Source: Nematostella vectensis (lineage: Eukaryota > Cnidaria > Anthozoa > Actiniaria > Edwardsiidae). From it: a DNA stretch of 64,000 nucleotides. The position numbers and the translations under genes are program-made. The notes beneath the pieces were generated by a model that saw nothing but the letters and a program-made list of their open reading frames with translations, had not been told where the DNA came from and ran no database searches. How positions within the stretch are numbered: the first letter of the stretch is position 1; every line of letters starts with the position of its first letter. The stretch lies in assembly GCF_932526225.1 (NCBI RefSeq), contig NC_064038.1:8617070-8681069 (forward strand), read 5' to 3'. This document shows, piece by piece, positions 11,449 to 26,400 of the stretch.

Positions 11449-14400
11449 CTGTTGGGAATAGTGTATAAATTCAAGTGATCAGATGGAGCTATGCCACTCA
11501 TCTTAAACGTTTATCTAAAGTACACTAAAAAGGCTTCCCACGTTCAATCCCTCCCTTCTCAAAGATCATCATATTTATGAAAATATGAATATTTGCAATA
11601 CAAGGCGACAAGGCGTCTATGCAATAGCAGCACAGACTTTTAAATAAATACCGCCCCAAAATCGCCATACAGACCGGATTTAAAAAAAGAAATATTGTAA
11701 AGGACAATAATGACAATAACTGAATTTCGTTGATGTAAATTTATTAACAGGGTCTATAAAATATTCTATACCATTTCTATATTTCAAGTTTAAATATAAA
11801 TCTACTTTTTGCATGCGAAATTCTTCCTTGAAATTCAACACCAGGGGCCGATTGCACAAAGCTTGGATAAGTCTTATCTACCACATAAGATTTTCAAAAT
11901 AAAGTGCGAGGGCGAATTTGCAAAACGCTTATTTTTGCGTGCGCCTATCTTGTAATAGACGCACAGTGACCGCTGTCCGTGACACGCTGCGACGTCTTCT
12001 GTTTATCTACAGTATTAGAGGAAAGACACACAAAAAAATTAGATCTATTTGTTTTAAACAACAATGAAATGTTTCTTACGTTACAATCTATTTTTGGGGT
12101 GCGCGCGCATGCTGACGTGGACCTTTGACCTATCAGAGCGTGCGATCTACCAGTGTCTTTGTATGCTGTGAATCTATCAGAGGACAGACGTATGAGATCT
12201 ATTTGTGAAATGGAGGCTGTTCGAACAAGGGAGGGGCTCGTGTTTCAACAGCTATTGTTTTCCTCCAAAACCTTTCTTTACGTGCTACCATTAGTACATA
12301 GACTATTTAATAGATGCTTCACCACTATTTTGATAGAGTTTATGAGCGATTGCATGTGGATAAGAGATGTCCAAATCACAAATGCTGTCAGATTATATTT
12401 ATGTTTCATTGTCGTCCCTTGACCATAATTACCAAGCGAAGAGCTACCGTTGGTAAGTACGTCAGCGCGAACGTCGCTAATACGACTCCTGAAGTAACGC
12501 TGTGCTTTCTTTGTTTAAGCTGTGTTTTCAAGATAGTTTTTGATCGCCCTTTAGATGTCGTTTAGTTGTCTTGTGAACGTAGATGTAACTAGCTACGACG
12601 AAGGCGGAACATGGTAGCTAAATCACTGTTTGAAGAGTTGCTCTACTGAATGAATGAAACTTGTGTTTTCCACGAATTCTCTGTGGAGTTTCTGGCATCG
12701 TGATGAAGTAGAGTAATTTCCTGGATATAAACCCATTGAGGGTAGACCACATTCGCGATGTTAAAGCGAGTTCTCTGGTTAAATTGACAACTAAACGCGT
12801 TATTACTAGGTATTTTTGAAAGTTTCATTGTAAGTACCGTGATGGGAGTTACGAGCGATGGGACCGGTTATTCCCTTAGCAGCCACGGAAAAACTAATTG
12901 TATTGTTTGTTTTCACAGTAATTAGGAAGTAAGCACAATACATTGGAATAATTTATAATATTTCAAAGTCAAATCAAGTAAATATATAAATAAAGGCAAA
13001 ATTATGAAATTTGCTAAAAATATTAATGCATCGGGTGTTATCTAAAATTTCAAGATGAAAATAAAAGTTGATTCTAATTATGTTTTCTGTGCTGTGTCAA
13101 ATTACGATTTTCGGTCTCTCTTTTATAAAGTTTTATTATTAGTATTATTACTATCATTATCTATTTTGCTTGATTGTCTTTTGTTCTAGTTTGTTAGCTA
13201 ATTACGGTACCAAAGCCACGAAGACATAAAGGGTTTATTTCCATTAAAAAATTTTTTTTCGTTCTCTGGCGTTTTGGCAATTATATAAATATTAAATTTA
13301 CAGGCGCAGCCATTTTTGTCTTTTTGTTTTATTGTGTTTGTAGGCTTGAATTTGCCCCTAAAAAGTCACGTGACTTCTTAGAGCAAGTCGCGATAAAAGC
13401 CTTCGTTGTTACGGAAATCATAACAAATTTCTGGTTCCTCATGCTGCTTTTGTTGTAGTCTTTGTGAAGGTGGAAATATATGAGCTAAAATCATTTTCGC
13501 CATTTCAAAGCTTAACTCCATTGCCTGGAAATATAAGTACCGCATGTGTTGATATCATACATGACTTTGAAAAAAAAAAATAGAAATTTAGATAACTGTT
13601 AAAGCGCGGACAGTCTAGGAAGTGTAGGTGCGCGAAAATTACAATGTAAAAACTTCCCCGCTCAAAGTAATAAGCCATTGGCAAGCCAAGCAAGCCACCA
13701 CAATGTGGATAAAATTACACCTTCAAATATGGTTGAACTCGGAAAATCCTTTTGTCGTAATCCGCAGTGTTTCGTCTTGGTGGGTATCGAATAAATAAAT
13801 AAATAAATAAGCGCGTATAGAAACAAACACTTTGTTTATGAACCTAACACGCGTTTCAGAGACCAGGATTCAGCCATTTCTACGTTACCTATGGAACAGT
13901 GCGGGTTGAGATAAATTTATTCTCGGGTGCGGCCTTGATTGAAATAGAGGGCGCTGATTGGTCGAGTGGCAGTGATCATTTTCTTAATTGAAATAGATGT
14001 ACATCGTAAATACCAATTACTTGAAAAGGGTTTTTAATTTATTTTCCCTGTATTAGTTTTTTGTGGTCAGGCAAGAACTTTTTATTGCCTTCTTATGGAG
14101 TAAGGTATGAGGCAATAAAGCTCTTTGATTGACAATGAAAGCAATTAACTATCGATGATTTTTCAAATTAAAAGCAACAAAACACAAGAAGAGAAGGACG
14201 AGCAGTGGCAACAACAAGAACAAGAACAAAATAGAAATTACACATGTTAAACAAATGACCGCTGACCTACAGTACTGTGACTCGTCGTCTCCTCGCTCTC
14301 TGCTCGATTCAGACTCCTCGACCGGGCGCTAATATTGGTTTCCGAGCCATCGAGAAAATCGCTTATTCTGTCAGACCCAGTCTCTTCGCCTTCAAGTGCG

Positions 14401-17400
14401 TCTGATATAGGCCTAGGGAGAGTGTGCCGTCGTTTGAATTTCCAGACGGCTTTCTGCACACTTCCCTTCCGATTATTGCTTGTGAATTGTTTCCGGTATT
14501 GATAGGGGTTGGTCAGCGGAAGCTTTTTCCGGAAGTACATCGGAGGGCTTTGCTGCTGGGGTGAAGGGACCATATTTGATTGGTTCATGTACTCGGGCAT
14601 GCTCAGCATACGACTGAATCTACTAGGGGCTGGGTTTCCGTCTAGAAGTTCGTACCCACCGTAGGACGTGCCACGAGCATAGAGGTCCTTGAATTGAAAT
14701 TAGGTACATAATTAGGAACCACGGCTCCAGAGAACATTATTAGGTAATAGGTAAGGGCGGAGAAAAACGATAAGTAAAACATTTAACAAATACATCACAC
14801 AACAGCGGCGTAGTCAGGATTTTTAACCAAAAGGGACTTTTAAGGCATTTCCCCTGTATTTAAGATGTCTCATACATTTACTTAATTTTTGGCTGCTGAA
14901 AGGGGGGGGGGGGGGGCTTAGGCCACCCCCTGGCTACGCCCCTGCACAATATATCTTGCGACATTGCTGCATAAAACGAGTGTAAGGACGATTCTGTTCC
15001 GTCTCTTATCGCGCAAAAACGTCATTCTTCAAGTATATTTTTTCTATCGCTTATAAAAAATGTACCACCTACACAGTGAGTCATGCACCAATACTACACC
15101 AAACACGCCGTACCAAAGGACCACCTGCACTGTTAACCAAGCGTTATAAAAAACTGCACAACACAAGCTGTACCTAGGGACCACCTGCACAGTGAGCCAT
15201 GCACTAACACACTTAACCACACAAGCTGTACCTAGGGACCACCTGTACAGTGAACCGTGCATTAACAGACTGCCCCACACAAGCTGTACCTAGGGACCAC
15301 CTGTACAGTGAACCGTGCATTAACAGACTGCCCCACACAAGCTGTACCTAGGGACCACCTGCACAGTGAGCAATGCACTGACACACTGCACCACACAAGC
15401 CGTACCTAGGGACCATCTGCACAGTTAGCCATGCACTAACACACTTAACCACACAAGCTGTACCTAGGGATCACCTGCACAGTGAGCCATGTACTAACAC
15501 ACTGCACCACACAAGCTGTACCTAGGGACCACCTGCACAGTTAGCCATGCACTAACACATTACACCACACAAGCTGTACCTAGGGACCACCTGCACAGTT
15601 AGCCATGCACTAACACACTTAACCACACAAGCTGTACCTAGGGACCACCTGAACAGTAAGTCAGTAAGTAAGTGAGCCATGCCCTAACACACTGCACCAC
15701 ACAAGCTGTACCAAGGGACCACCTGCACAGTCAGCCATGCACTAACACACTGCACCACACAAGCTGAACCAAGGGACAACCTGCACAGTGAGCCATACAC
15801 TAACACACTGCACAACACAAGCTGTACCTAGGGACCACCTGCACATTGAGTTATCAAGACACAGCACCACACAAGTTGTACATTGGGACCATGCACCATC
15901 TCGTATCTCGTATAAGCTGTACTTACTGACTTCAGACAAGCTACACATCGTTATCGGGACCTTTGACATAGAGTAAGGCAGATTATAACGACTATCAGGC
16001 ACGTACCCCGGATCGGCCGAGGAGGGGGGGGGGGGGGGGGTGCGCAGTCATAGGCATCTTATGAAAAAGCCTAGTATTTGAAGATCCTTTAATAAGAAAT
16101 AACCCCCTTTTTGGCCGCCAATGGGGGTGCGCGCGCACCCTGCGCACCCCCCCTCTCCCATATGACACGCCTGACTAAGGACGAACCGTGCTGGGGTTCA
16201 GAGGAACATCTGAATAGCGGTCCTCCTCCGGGTCACACAGGGATCCCATGCCCTTGGGCAAGGAGAGCTGCAGGTGGCCCACCACGTCAAGGATCTGTAG
16301 TGTGTACTCTTCCTGCCTCGTGTGGCGGCCTTCCAGCGCATGCGTGGCTTTGATCACCTCTTGGAGTCCAGCGGCTATGGATTCCACTCTGCAAAGCGCG
16401 GGAATGACATTAATTTATCGCCACATAAACTCGCCATGAATGGTTGTATATTGAATAAACAAAAACACAAGCGATCAAGGACATAAACAAAGAAATAAAA
16501 GAACAAGTAAGCAAACAAATAAGCAATAATGTAAACAAGCAACCAAACACACAAAGAAACATACAAACAACCAAATAAAATTTTGTTGCATCGTTCAACA
16601 TCCAGTTTGTCATTCGCATAATACGATGTTTTTAATTCGTTTACATCGCAGATCGACAATTCCCCACACCCTCTCCTTCTGAGTAACTTACTTGTCGACA
16701 ATCCCCCGCACCCTCTCCTCCTGGGTAGCATTGAAAGCTAGCGCTTTGCGCTTGAGAAATGTCTCCGTACATTGCTCCTCAAATAGCATCAGTTTGTGGT
16801 ATTCTTCCTTTCCAAGAAACAGTTCTAAGAATATCAAAATCTTATTTAGAGTCTGGTCATCTCCCACAACGACATATCGGAATTTTAAGGTATTTGATGA
16901 TTGTTGTCTTTTTTGAAATTATACTGGCCAAGTTACTAATAAATAACTCACTGGCTAGATACCTCTTGTTGTTATTCACCATAGAAGATCATGTATTTAT
17001 TAGGCTTGAGTGAAAATGATTTTTGGTAGTTTGGGGGGGGGGGGGGGGGGTTGTTTAATTAAGGCTGTATGCATGTGTTTTAAAATACAGGGTACCTCTG
17101 TAGCGGCCATCCTCGGGCCCGTGCTTAGTTGACTGAAAAGATCGGAGGTGACCAATTGGTAGAGAAATGGCTACTCATCCCCTAATGACGTAGGTCAAAG
17201 GTGTGTCTCTGTGACTGAGCTCAAATAAGTCGGGCCTCCACTCAACAGAATGGCTGTGCGGGAGCCCGGAGTGGACTTACTGAATTTGCAGTCGGCCTGT
17301 CTGGATGCCGGGGCTCCACATGCTCTTTTCCATATCGCCTTGGCAAGTCCATGCGCATGCGCAATCAAGATAAATGGCGGTACGAGACGTGGCCTCTGCC

Positions 17401-20400
17401 GGTACTCCATAACGAGGCTGAAACGCTGAAACTTCCAGATCTGATTCGAGTTTGCTTGCACTTCAGAGAATGTGTTGCTGAAAAGCACAATAGGATATGA
17501 ATGCGAAGTTGCGGAGATTAATGGTGACGCTAGCCCGGTCGCAGCTTAAGATCCCACATGGATCTAAACTGTGGTGTAAAGCACTTCGAGTCGAAGCCGC
17601 CCTGCAGCTATTGCCGATGAAGTTTAACTGAGGCAAACCGGTTATGCCATGCTGACGAGTCCTAATAAGGACGAAACAGCCGTCCATTGTTGCCGAACTG
17701 CACGGGTAATAGACTGTGCTAGTGTGCTTTTAAATTAACTTATTACTTTCTAGATCGCTTGATCAAAAGCTCAAATTGCCTGTTCCAACGAACATCATCA
17801 TTTTACTTAAAGGGGGGGTTCTATCTAAGACGCGCAACTGACTTTGATCATCCTCTGCAGACCAATGGCAGTGGAATATTCTCTGGATGTTTACTAAAAC
17901 AGGCGCGTTCCCAGGATTTGTTGAGGATTGGGAGAAGGGAGGGGAGGGGTGCGAATTCATAGGTATTATAAGTAAGAAATGATCCACTTTTTGGCGTATA
18001 AGAGGGGGAGGTGTGTGCGCACACTCTGTTCCCCCCTTATATACATGCGCTTGCTAAAACGGGTAGAATTACTCACTTGAATATAGCAATCAGTAGATTC
18101 AGTAGCAGAATATTGGCGACGAGCAGATAAAACGCCATGATGACAGTGACCAAGCGACCGCCGTACTCGTCAAACTTGGGCGTGGAAAAAGCTGTCTCCC
18201 TGGAATTACCTGGGAGCAGAGATAAAACAAAACCATAAGACGTCTTTTTGAAGGTCTGGTATTCCAGAGCCTCCATGGTAAAACGTACACTTGGGTTTTA
18301 TTCCGTGCGCACATCTTGGGTTCGTTTAGCGCAAACCATTTCAAAAGCCACCACTAACTGTAGAGCATATAGTGTGCGGTTTTTAACCCTATTCAGACTG
18401 GTTTTTTTTTAGTTATCTGTGACTGGGGGGGGGGGGGAGGGGGCTTAAGGGTCCCCCCTCCGTATCTCATGAACCGCTTAAACTATGATCACCAAATTTA
18501 CTGGCAATGAGAACCAGCATGCAAAGAATCGTCACGCCCTATTTTGACTGTGGTCGAAGCAATTATGACGTCTGACGTCATAAATACAATGTCTAGGTAT
18601 TGTTTCAAATATTGCCTAAATTATCAGATATCGGGTTGAAATCATTTTGAATTATTCAGATATGTCAAAATCAACCTTTAAACGGCTTTATAATGCAAAA
18701 AGGTAATACAAACGTTTATGATCATATTTTTTGTAAGAATTTCTGCTATCTTGGGTCCGCCATCTTGGATCCGCCACAGAAAAAAGTATTTGCATGCATT
18801 TATTACTGCTCATAGTAATGATAAATTCATAATATTAGCTTTAAAAGTGTCATCTAGTAAATCTATTGACATTTTTGACACGCTTTAGAGAGCAAAATTT
18901 ACCCTCCCTCCCCCAATTATCCGACGTAAAAGATTTCTAGCGCTTTTGTGAAACTTGTCACCTAAACAAGCTTATAAAGTCAAAAAGGACATTTAAATCT
19001 GAGAAACAGGACCAAAATATGAAAAATTCACTACTTTTTAATTTTTGGGAAACCTATGTTTGAAAAAACGGTTGCCATGGTAACAAGGAGCGCCTTCTCG
19101 ACATGTCAATGGCATCAAAGCGGCACCTAGTTTTAGCCTCTTAGCTGCTATGGTTCAGAAGTTATAGCAATTTCCCGGAGGGGGGGTCTGAATAGGGTTA
19201 ACGATCTTTCCAAATAAAAGCTTCAAGAGAGAAGAAGACTACCGTGTTTATTACATTTTGCGCTGAAAGTTATTGCATTTCGCGTTTAGATTCCGCGTAA
19301 AGATTACAGTTATTACTTTTTGCGGCAACAGACTTGATTTACTAGTTGTACAACTAATGTGTCGTCACCTAAATTTTCAAAATTGAATGTAGTAAACACT
19401 CACATTTGCATATAATACAGGCGCAGTGTGTAAATCCGGTTGTTGCTGATTGAAATAGTGCTTCAGATCCCCACCACTAGTTAGATAAATGAATACTATA
19501 TGATAGATAAATGAAATATGAATGATAAAATTTTCTTAAACTAGACAATAACTCGTACCAATGCAACTGCTTATAAACAACACGCTCGAAAATTAGAATG
19601 CAGCAACGTTTATAATGAAATCTTGATATTGTTATTTTGTGGACAATTGCAAACCAAACGTTTATTCCCCGGTTTTTTTTAAACAATTAAATAATAAGCC
19701 TCTACCAGATGTTGCTGAAAAGAAGAGCAAAGGAAACTATTAGAAGTTGGATGAAATTACCACGTGCTGGGGAACTCCCACTGTTCCACAGTATTCAGAC
19801 AAAAACGATCATGCTCTTTTATGCTCGCTTTAGCATTTAAAGATTTATTGCCCACGATTTTCGTTTTCAGAAATTGGGCTTATTCTTTTTTGTTACCAGA
19901 ATACTGTAATGTGATAAGGTAGCCACTGGTCCAGTTTTAGGTCTCTGTTCCAGATGTGGCTGAAAAGCAGAGCAAAGGATTCTGGGGAGTCGCTACCACT
20001 TTGTCGCTACCCAAAAGTGAAAATAGGTCGCTGTTTAAGACTTTCACACTAAACGCTTTATAAAAGCTCGTGAAATGTATATTTCCATCGGCTTATTTCC
20101 ATTTTTTTTGACATTTTATTTTCTCCTTTTAATAAGCCTAACAATTAGACCGCCAAATGAAAAGGATGTATTAAAAAGTGCCTGATTGACGCTCTTTAAT
20201 TTGTTCTGGAAGTTGGACCAATCATCATTCTCGATGAAAATGCCAACTGCTTGTTGTTCCACATAATCCAAATCAAAAATACATACCGTCGTTACGTTCG
20301 CTTTCAAAAATTGGTCCTATTCTTCTTAACTAGTGTGAAAAGGTACTTTTTACTTTTTAGTAAAAGCGACCCAGTAAGTTTTTAGTGTCCATTTACCGAG

Positions 20401-23400
20401 GTAAAAATGAACGTGTCCTTCGCTGATTCAAGATTGAAAAGCCTACAAGAACAGCTTTCTTCAAGAGGAACTGCCCGCATCTTATTCGAGGCTCTGGCGT
20501 TCGCCGCACTATATGTAATAGGACTAGTTGGCAATTCTCTCGTCTTGTGGGTCGTACACAAAAAGAAAAGTGACGAAAAAATGATCTACTTATTTATCGG
20601 GGCTCTGGCTATCTCGGATATCTCACTACTGACTTGCTATGTTTTTCTGATGAGTCCTGTACATGTTCTCGGCAAATGGCCATTTTCTGACTCTGTATGT
20701 CAGTTCCAAGGATTTTCTATCTTATTCGTCGGTTGTTCGACCGTTCTGCTCGTGGCCGTAACCGCCGTCAATCGGTATTTCCGAGTCGTGCGCACCAACT
20801 ATTATGGACTTGTTTTCACGCCCAAACGCACAAAGCTGCTTATTTGTGCGACTTGGGTGTTGGCTTTCATCGGCCCTACCCAACATCTTGCCTATGGTGG
20901 GAAGTTTTTTTTCAACCCTGGAAAATACTTCTGCTTCTTCAGACTTAAACTCAACCCAAACATATTATTCAGCTACGTTTATCTTATTGTCCCGATGTTT
21001 ATTGTAATTGGCTGCTATTGCAAGATTTACCAAACCATACGAAGTCACCAAGTCAGAATAACCGCCATGCAGCAAAACACCGATTCCGCCAGCGGACCGA
21101 ACATCCAGGACATCAAAATCACGCGGACTCTCTTCTCGACTATCGTTGGGTTCGCTTTGTGTTGGACACCGATTTTGATTATTGATATAATAGACTTTGT
21201 TTATGGGGCCTCCTCCCTTCCTCGCGAGGTTTATGTTCTTTACACTTGGCTTGGGACACTCTCCTCGGTTATCAACCCTTTTATATACGGCGCTATGAAC
21301 CCCGTGTTCCGAGACGAATACAAAAAGCTTCTACGCCGAATGAGAAGGTCTGGTCAAAATACAGAGGCCGAAAAAATAGAGGAAGTACCACAGCAAGCCG
21401 TCCCTGGTGGTCATAACCAAGGGGGGATGCTGGAAATGAAATAATCAATAACTTGAAATTTCACATTGCGCAAGAAAATGTTCCTCTTGGAGATTATAGC
21501 AGATTGGGCATATAGATTTGTCAGCATGGATAGTAAAATGTCCCTGATTATTATTATACCAAGAAGCACACTGATATACAGTGATATAAAAAGGAGAACA
21601 TGCTATGTAAACTTTGTAAAATATCATTCAATACAGGGATAAATAGTAACTGATATGTACCAGGAGTTTAGTAGGATTCTCGTTTGCACATGCCGCGTAA
21701 ATTTGTAAAATAGCGTGCGGGCTTGGTCATTTTTTTGGCAAATTGGGTCATCCACAGTCTTTGTTATAAACAGATCAAGCTTTTGCTAGAGACAGACCTT
21801 TCATTCCAAGGTCACGCGGTCAAACTCTTTGCCTTACTATCGTTAGTGCCATACCAGTGGATTTCAAATGTAATTACAGACAAACCGTAAATGTCCTGGG
21901 CGCCTATATAATTGAAATTCGAGACGGAGATGGGGGGGGGGGGGGGGGGGGGGGCGCTAAATAGAAGCGGGGCGCTTACTTTTAAACTCACATTTGTTCT
22001 TTAAACTCCATGTGGGTTATAAAATAAACGTTACCTTTATAGCTGTTACGTCTTTTAAATTAGAAAAAAGTAAATAATAAACGACAGTTAGAAATAAAAG
22101 AAGAACAACTCAAACAGATATTTCAGTACGCTTGCTTCGTTGCTTAATAAAAAATGGATGTACACAGGGTTCCCATATATTCGCAGGGTTATTACAGCTC
22201 AAACAGATATGTTAGTACGCTTGCTTTGTTGCTTAATAAAAATGAATGTACACAGGGTTCCCATGTGTACGCAGGGTTACTTACAAGATAAGCATAACAC
22301 TACTCCTTCTGTCTTGTACAAAAATGAACAGTCCAACACATAAGACAAACACGTCTTTTCTCTCAAAATACCCCAAAAATATGAAGAAAACGTTGTCGTT
22401 TTGGGGGTCTGGTACCGAGAAAAATGAAAACTGAACATGGTCACAGTAACTGTTTTTCTCTTCTGGTTACAAGTCATAAATTTTACGAAGCCCCTGGGGT
22501 ACGCTCACCTTAAAAATTACAAGAATCATGCAGATTTTCCAAATAAGGAATATATTAGTTTCCTTATATGGAAGTGACCGCGTTTGCCAAAAACAACAAT
22601 TTTGGGCTTAATTTTCTTGATATGTATCAATCACCTTCTTGATTACTGATAAAGCTGTGTACCTGAGTTAAATATGTCGATTCAGTTAACCATGTTATTT
22701 ATCATATCGACAATATGAGCGGGGAGGGGTCCGAAGCGAAGCGGTTTGCATTTTCATCGAGAGTGGAGTAATTGGTTCAACTTCAGAACAAAATAAAAGA
22801 ATGTCCATCAGGCACTTTTTAATACATCGTTCACATCTGGCGCTCTTATTGTTAGAAAACCTATTAAAAAAGAAAACAAAATGCCAAAAAAGGAAATAAG
22901 CCGATGTTAATATATACATTACATAAGCTTTTAGAGAGCGTTTAGAGTGAAAGTCTTAAACAGCGACCTACTTTCACCCTTAGGTAGCGACAAAGTGGTT
23001 GCGACTCCCCACTGTTAATAGAATCATTTGAGGGCTTCCAAATAGTCCCCCGGAATTTCTATGTGCTCGCAGTTTTCGGCGAATGCTCGCATGCTTGCGC
23101 AATTCCGCCGTGCTCGAATTGTGCTTTTCGATGTGCTCGCTGCTCGATTTATTCAACAACTAAAAATGCTCGGTCTCGCATAAAAAACGGGACCACTCTG
23201 GGATCCTTCTTTGCTCTGCTTTTCAGCAGCATCTGGTAGAGGCTAATTATCTACAATTGTTGAGATTAAAGCGGGAACATAAACGTTTGGTTTGCAATAT
23301 CTCCACAACGCAATATCAACATCTCATGTAATCGTTGCTGCATTATTTTGGATATGGAAGATCCATATAAGCGGGTTGTAAAGCAGTTATGTATTGGTAC

Positions 23401-26400
23401 AAGTTATTGTTTAGTTTTAGAGAATATTCACTCAATTTATCTAACTAGTCTGAAACACTATTTCAATCAGCAACAGCATGCTTTTCATAAACACCGTGCC
23501 TGTATTTTATGCTCATGCTATCTATTACGAAATTTCAATTTTGAAACTTAGATGGAAAATTAAAGAAGAGCGCACAAGCTGGTTAATTACAAGCAAGTCA
23601 CTCCTTAGACAAGTTTTCGAAAATCACAAGGAAATGACAAGGAGGCGAGCGACTGGAAAATCATCCCCTCCCCCTCGGTTTTTAAACGTAAAAGATCTTG
23701 GATTCAGCTTGGCGCAATGGCCTCGAGCTTCAAAGCGAAGCCACGTTTATCTAAGGCTTTGCCTAAATACATCTATCTAAAAAATATAATTGAGTAGTAA
23801 ATTGTAGTAGGGATGGATGCTCCATTTTTGCAGGTTTTGTCTGCTTTTGAAATGAAAATCTAAACAACAAAATACGTCTGAAGAAGTCGGATCTGCGGTC
23901 ATTATTGAAAATTCTTGAAACTTACCCGAGTAGACTATGGATATTAAAAATTCTTGAAACTTACCCGAGTAGACTATGGATATTGAAAATTCTTGAAACT
24001 TACACGAGTAGACTATGGATATTGAAAATTCTTGAAACTTACCCGAGTAAACTATGGATATTGAAAATTCTTGAAACTTAGCCGAGTGGTCTAAGGAACA
24101 TTAAAACATTATTGAAACTAACCCGAGTAGTCTACGGGACATTGAAATTTTTAAAACTTACTCGAGTAGTCTACATCCTCGATAAACAGCTCGCCGTAGA
24201 CTTGGAAGTATGGACGGAAGAATATCTTTGTGATGAGTTCCCACGAAGGCTTCTCGTGTGGAAAAAGAATTGCTTGCTGGGCCACACCATATGCCAACAA
24301 GAATACCACCATGATTACCAGGAAATACATCATGTCTATGGTCTGAGAGTGAGAGAAAAACAGAAAGGTTAGAACAACAAGAACACCACCATAGTTACCA
24401 GGAAATTCATCCTGTCTATGGTCTGAGAAGGGAAAAGAAAAAGAAAGGTAAAACCAACAAGAATACCACCATGACTACCATCACGTCTATGGCCTAAGAG
24501 AGAAAGAAAAAGAAAGGTAAGACCAACAAGAACACCACCATGATTACCAGGAAATACATCATGTCTATGGTCTGAGAGGGAAAGAAGAAGAAAGGTTAGG
24601 CTAACAAGAACACCACCATGATCGCCAGGAATGGTGCTATTTCTGTGTTATCTCACCATTCGACCAATCATAACGACGTACGGACCCAGGTCCTTGCTAA
24701 CGGAAAATATGTCAAGCAGACGGATGATCCACAGCATGATATCGAGGCTGTAGACCAGATGACCGATCCGCAAGGTTCCCGGATTGAGCCGAAGACCGAC
24801 AGCCAGAAAAAACAGCACCATGGCAAAACCATCACAGAGATTCCATACATTTGATGCCCAATCACTGGACTCGAAGAACTAAAAAAATCAGAAATGTGCG
24901 AATGTAAGCAAAATCATAATAACAGAGAAGTTCCATACATTTATAACACGTACCTGGCGTACTTCCTCCGCGCAAAGAGAAAAAACAAATCCAATGAGGA
25001 CCCACTCCTCAATCGAGGGGACTGGGGGGAGCTCTATTAGGATCACGTGACTGAAGACGACCAGAAACAGCAAATACACGATCTACAGAAAACAGATAAC
25101 ATGATACAGACAAATAAATAAACAATTTTACTATCCATTTTAATTTCGTTGCTGCCATTGGATTCAAGCCTTCTCCGTCGTATGTAGTTGGCGGAGTGTC
25201 ATTCTTTTATGTTTCTCTAACCAGTTAGTTCCGGAATCGGTTCCTACATGAGTTGATCTGCTTTTTCTATTAATTTATTTTCTTTGTTTTTCCTGGTTGA
25301 GTTTTTATCCCACCATAAAACCAACAAGTTCGACCTTTCGGCTTATCATGGCTTCGACTCTGTGTCCTCGTAATTCAGAAGTTCGGCTCCAAGGAGGGTT
25401 AATAGTCTCTAATTTTTTTTATTTACTTACTAGGTTGGACCAGAATTTGGTAATCGGCGCATTGTAGAAACCGATGATTCTTTTTCCAAGTCCGAGCTTT
25501 GTGTGCCGATTACAAGGATAATCTGATCTGAAGAAAAAAAAGTAAAAAAAAATATGCGTCTCCATTTTTATGGCCCTATTCACCAGATCCCCCCCCCCCC
25601 CCCCCACCCACCAAACGCACACACAAACACACACTGGCAAGAAGAAGAAGAGTTTTCATTACAATCAACACCTTTACTTTTCCCCTAAATTTCAGTCATA
25701 TGTCCTGCCAAACCCCTTTTTCTGTCTAATCTGTATCTGCTTCCCTACAATTACTTTTCTGTATGTTGTTTCTATACTGCAATCGATAAATGGCAAACTT
25801 CCGGCCTCCCCCTCTCTCCTATGGCAGTGGCGAGATGACGGAAAAACCTGGAAAACGTGCAATTCCAGATAGAGAAAATTTCTTACAATGGCCATCGGTT
25901 CCTTGTATTACTGACTGATTTTCAAAACACAAATATCGTGAGGCCGAAATGCACATACACACATTTTGGCATTTTAAGATAATTTTTCATCATCCTTGCG
26001 CTATGTATCAGCTCATGGACGTCATGTCATCTTTTTACGTCATGTCGGCAGTGAAGCTATTGCTTGACTAACCTTATTTCAACAATCGGCTCCTCTTCGT
26101 TCCCAGAACTCTTCCTGTTTTTGACAAATGCCACCCCATCTCCGAGGTAGCCATCATTGTACTGGGCACTACCGGGTTCCCTGTGGTGATACGGGTCGAA
26201 ATCAGGCGGCAGGTCATCTGCTGAGTCATCGTCTGTTGTTGGTACACGCTGCATTTCCTCACGTGACCGGAACTCAAGAGCAAATATTAGAGGCGGGAAT
26301 AGTATTCCTAGCAGTACCTAGGAGAAAAATTAGATGAAATGAGATCCAGGTCCTTTAACCAGTTAACCCACGACTTTTCAAAATACAAAATGGCTTATTG

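Noticed and set aside
15742-16002. Possible extra TRPM2 exon ([14 protein letters not shown]) with a GTAAGT donor
   Set aside because: Exons 23 and 24 already join in phase 0; the segment has no match to TRPM2 and lies at the end of a minisatellite.
20407-21444. Opsin
   Set aside because: No lysine at the TM7 retinal site (threonine there), although other class A motifs are intact.
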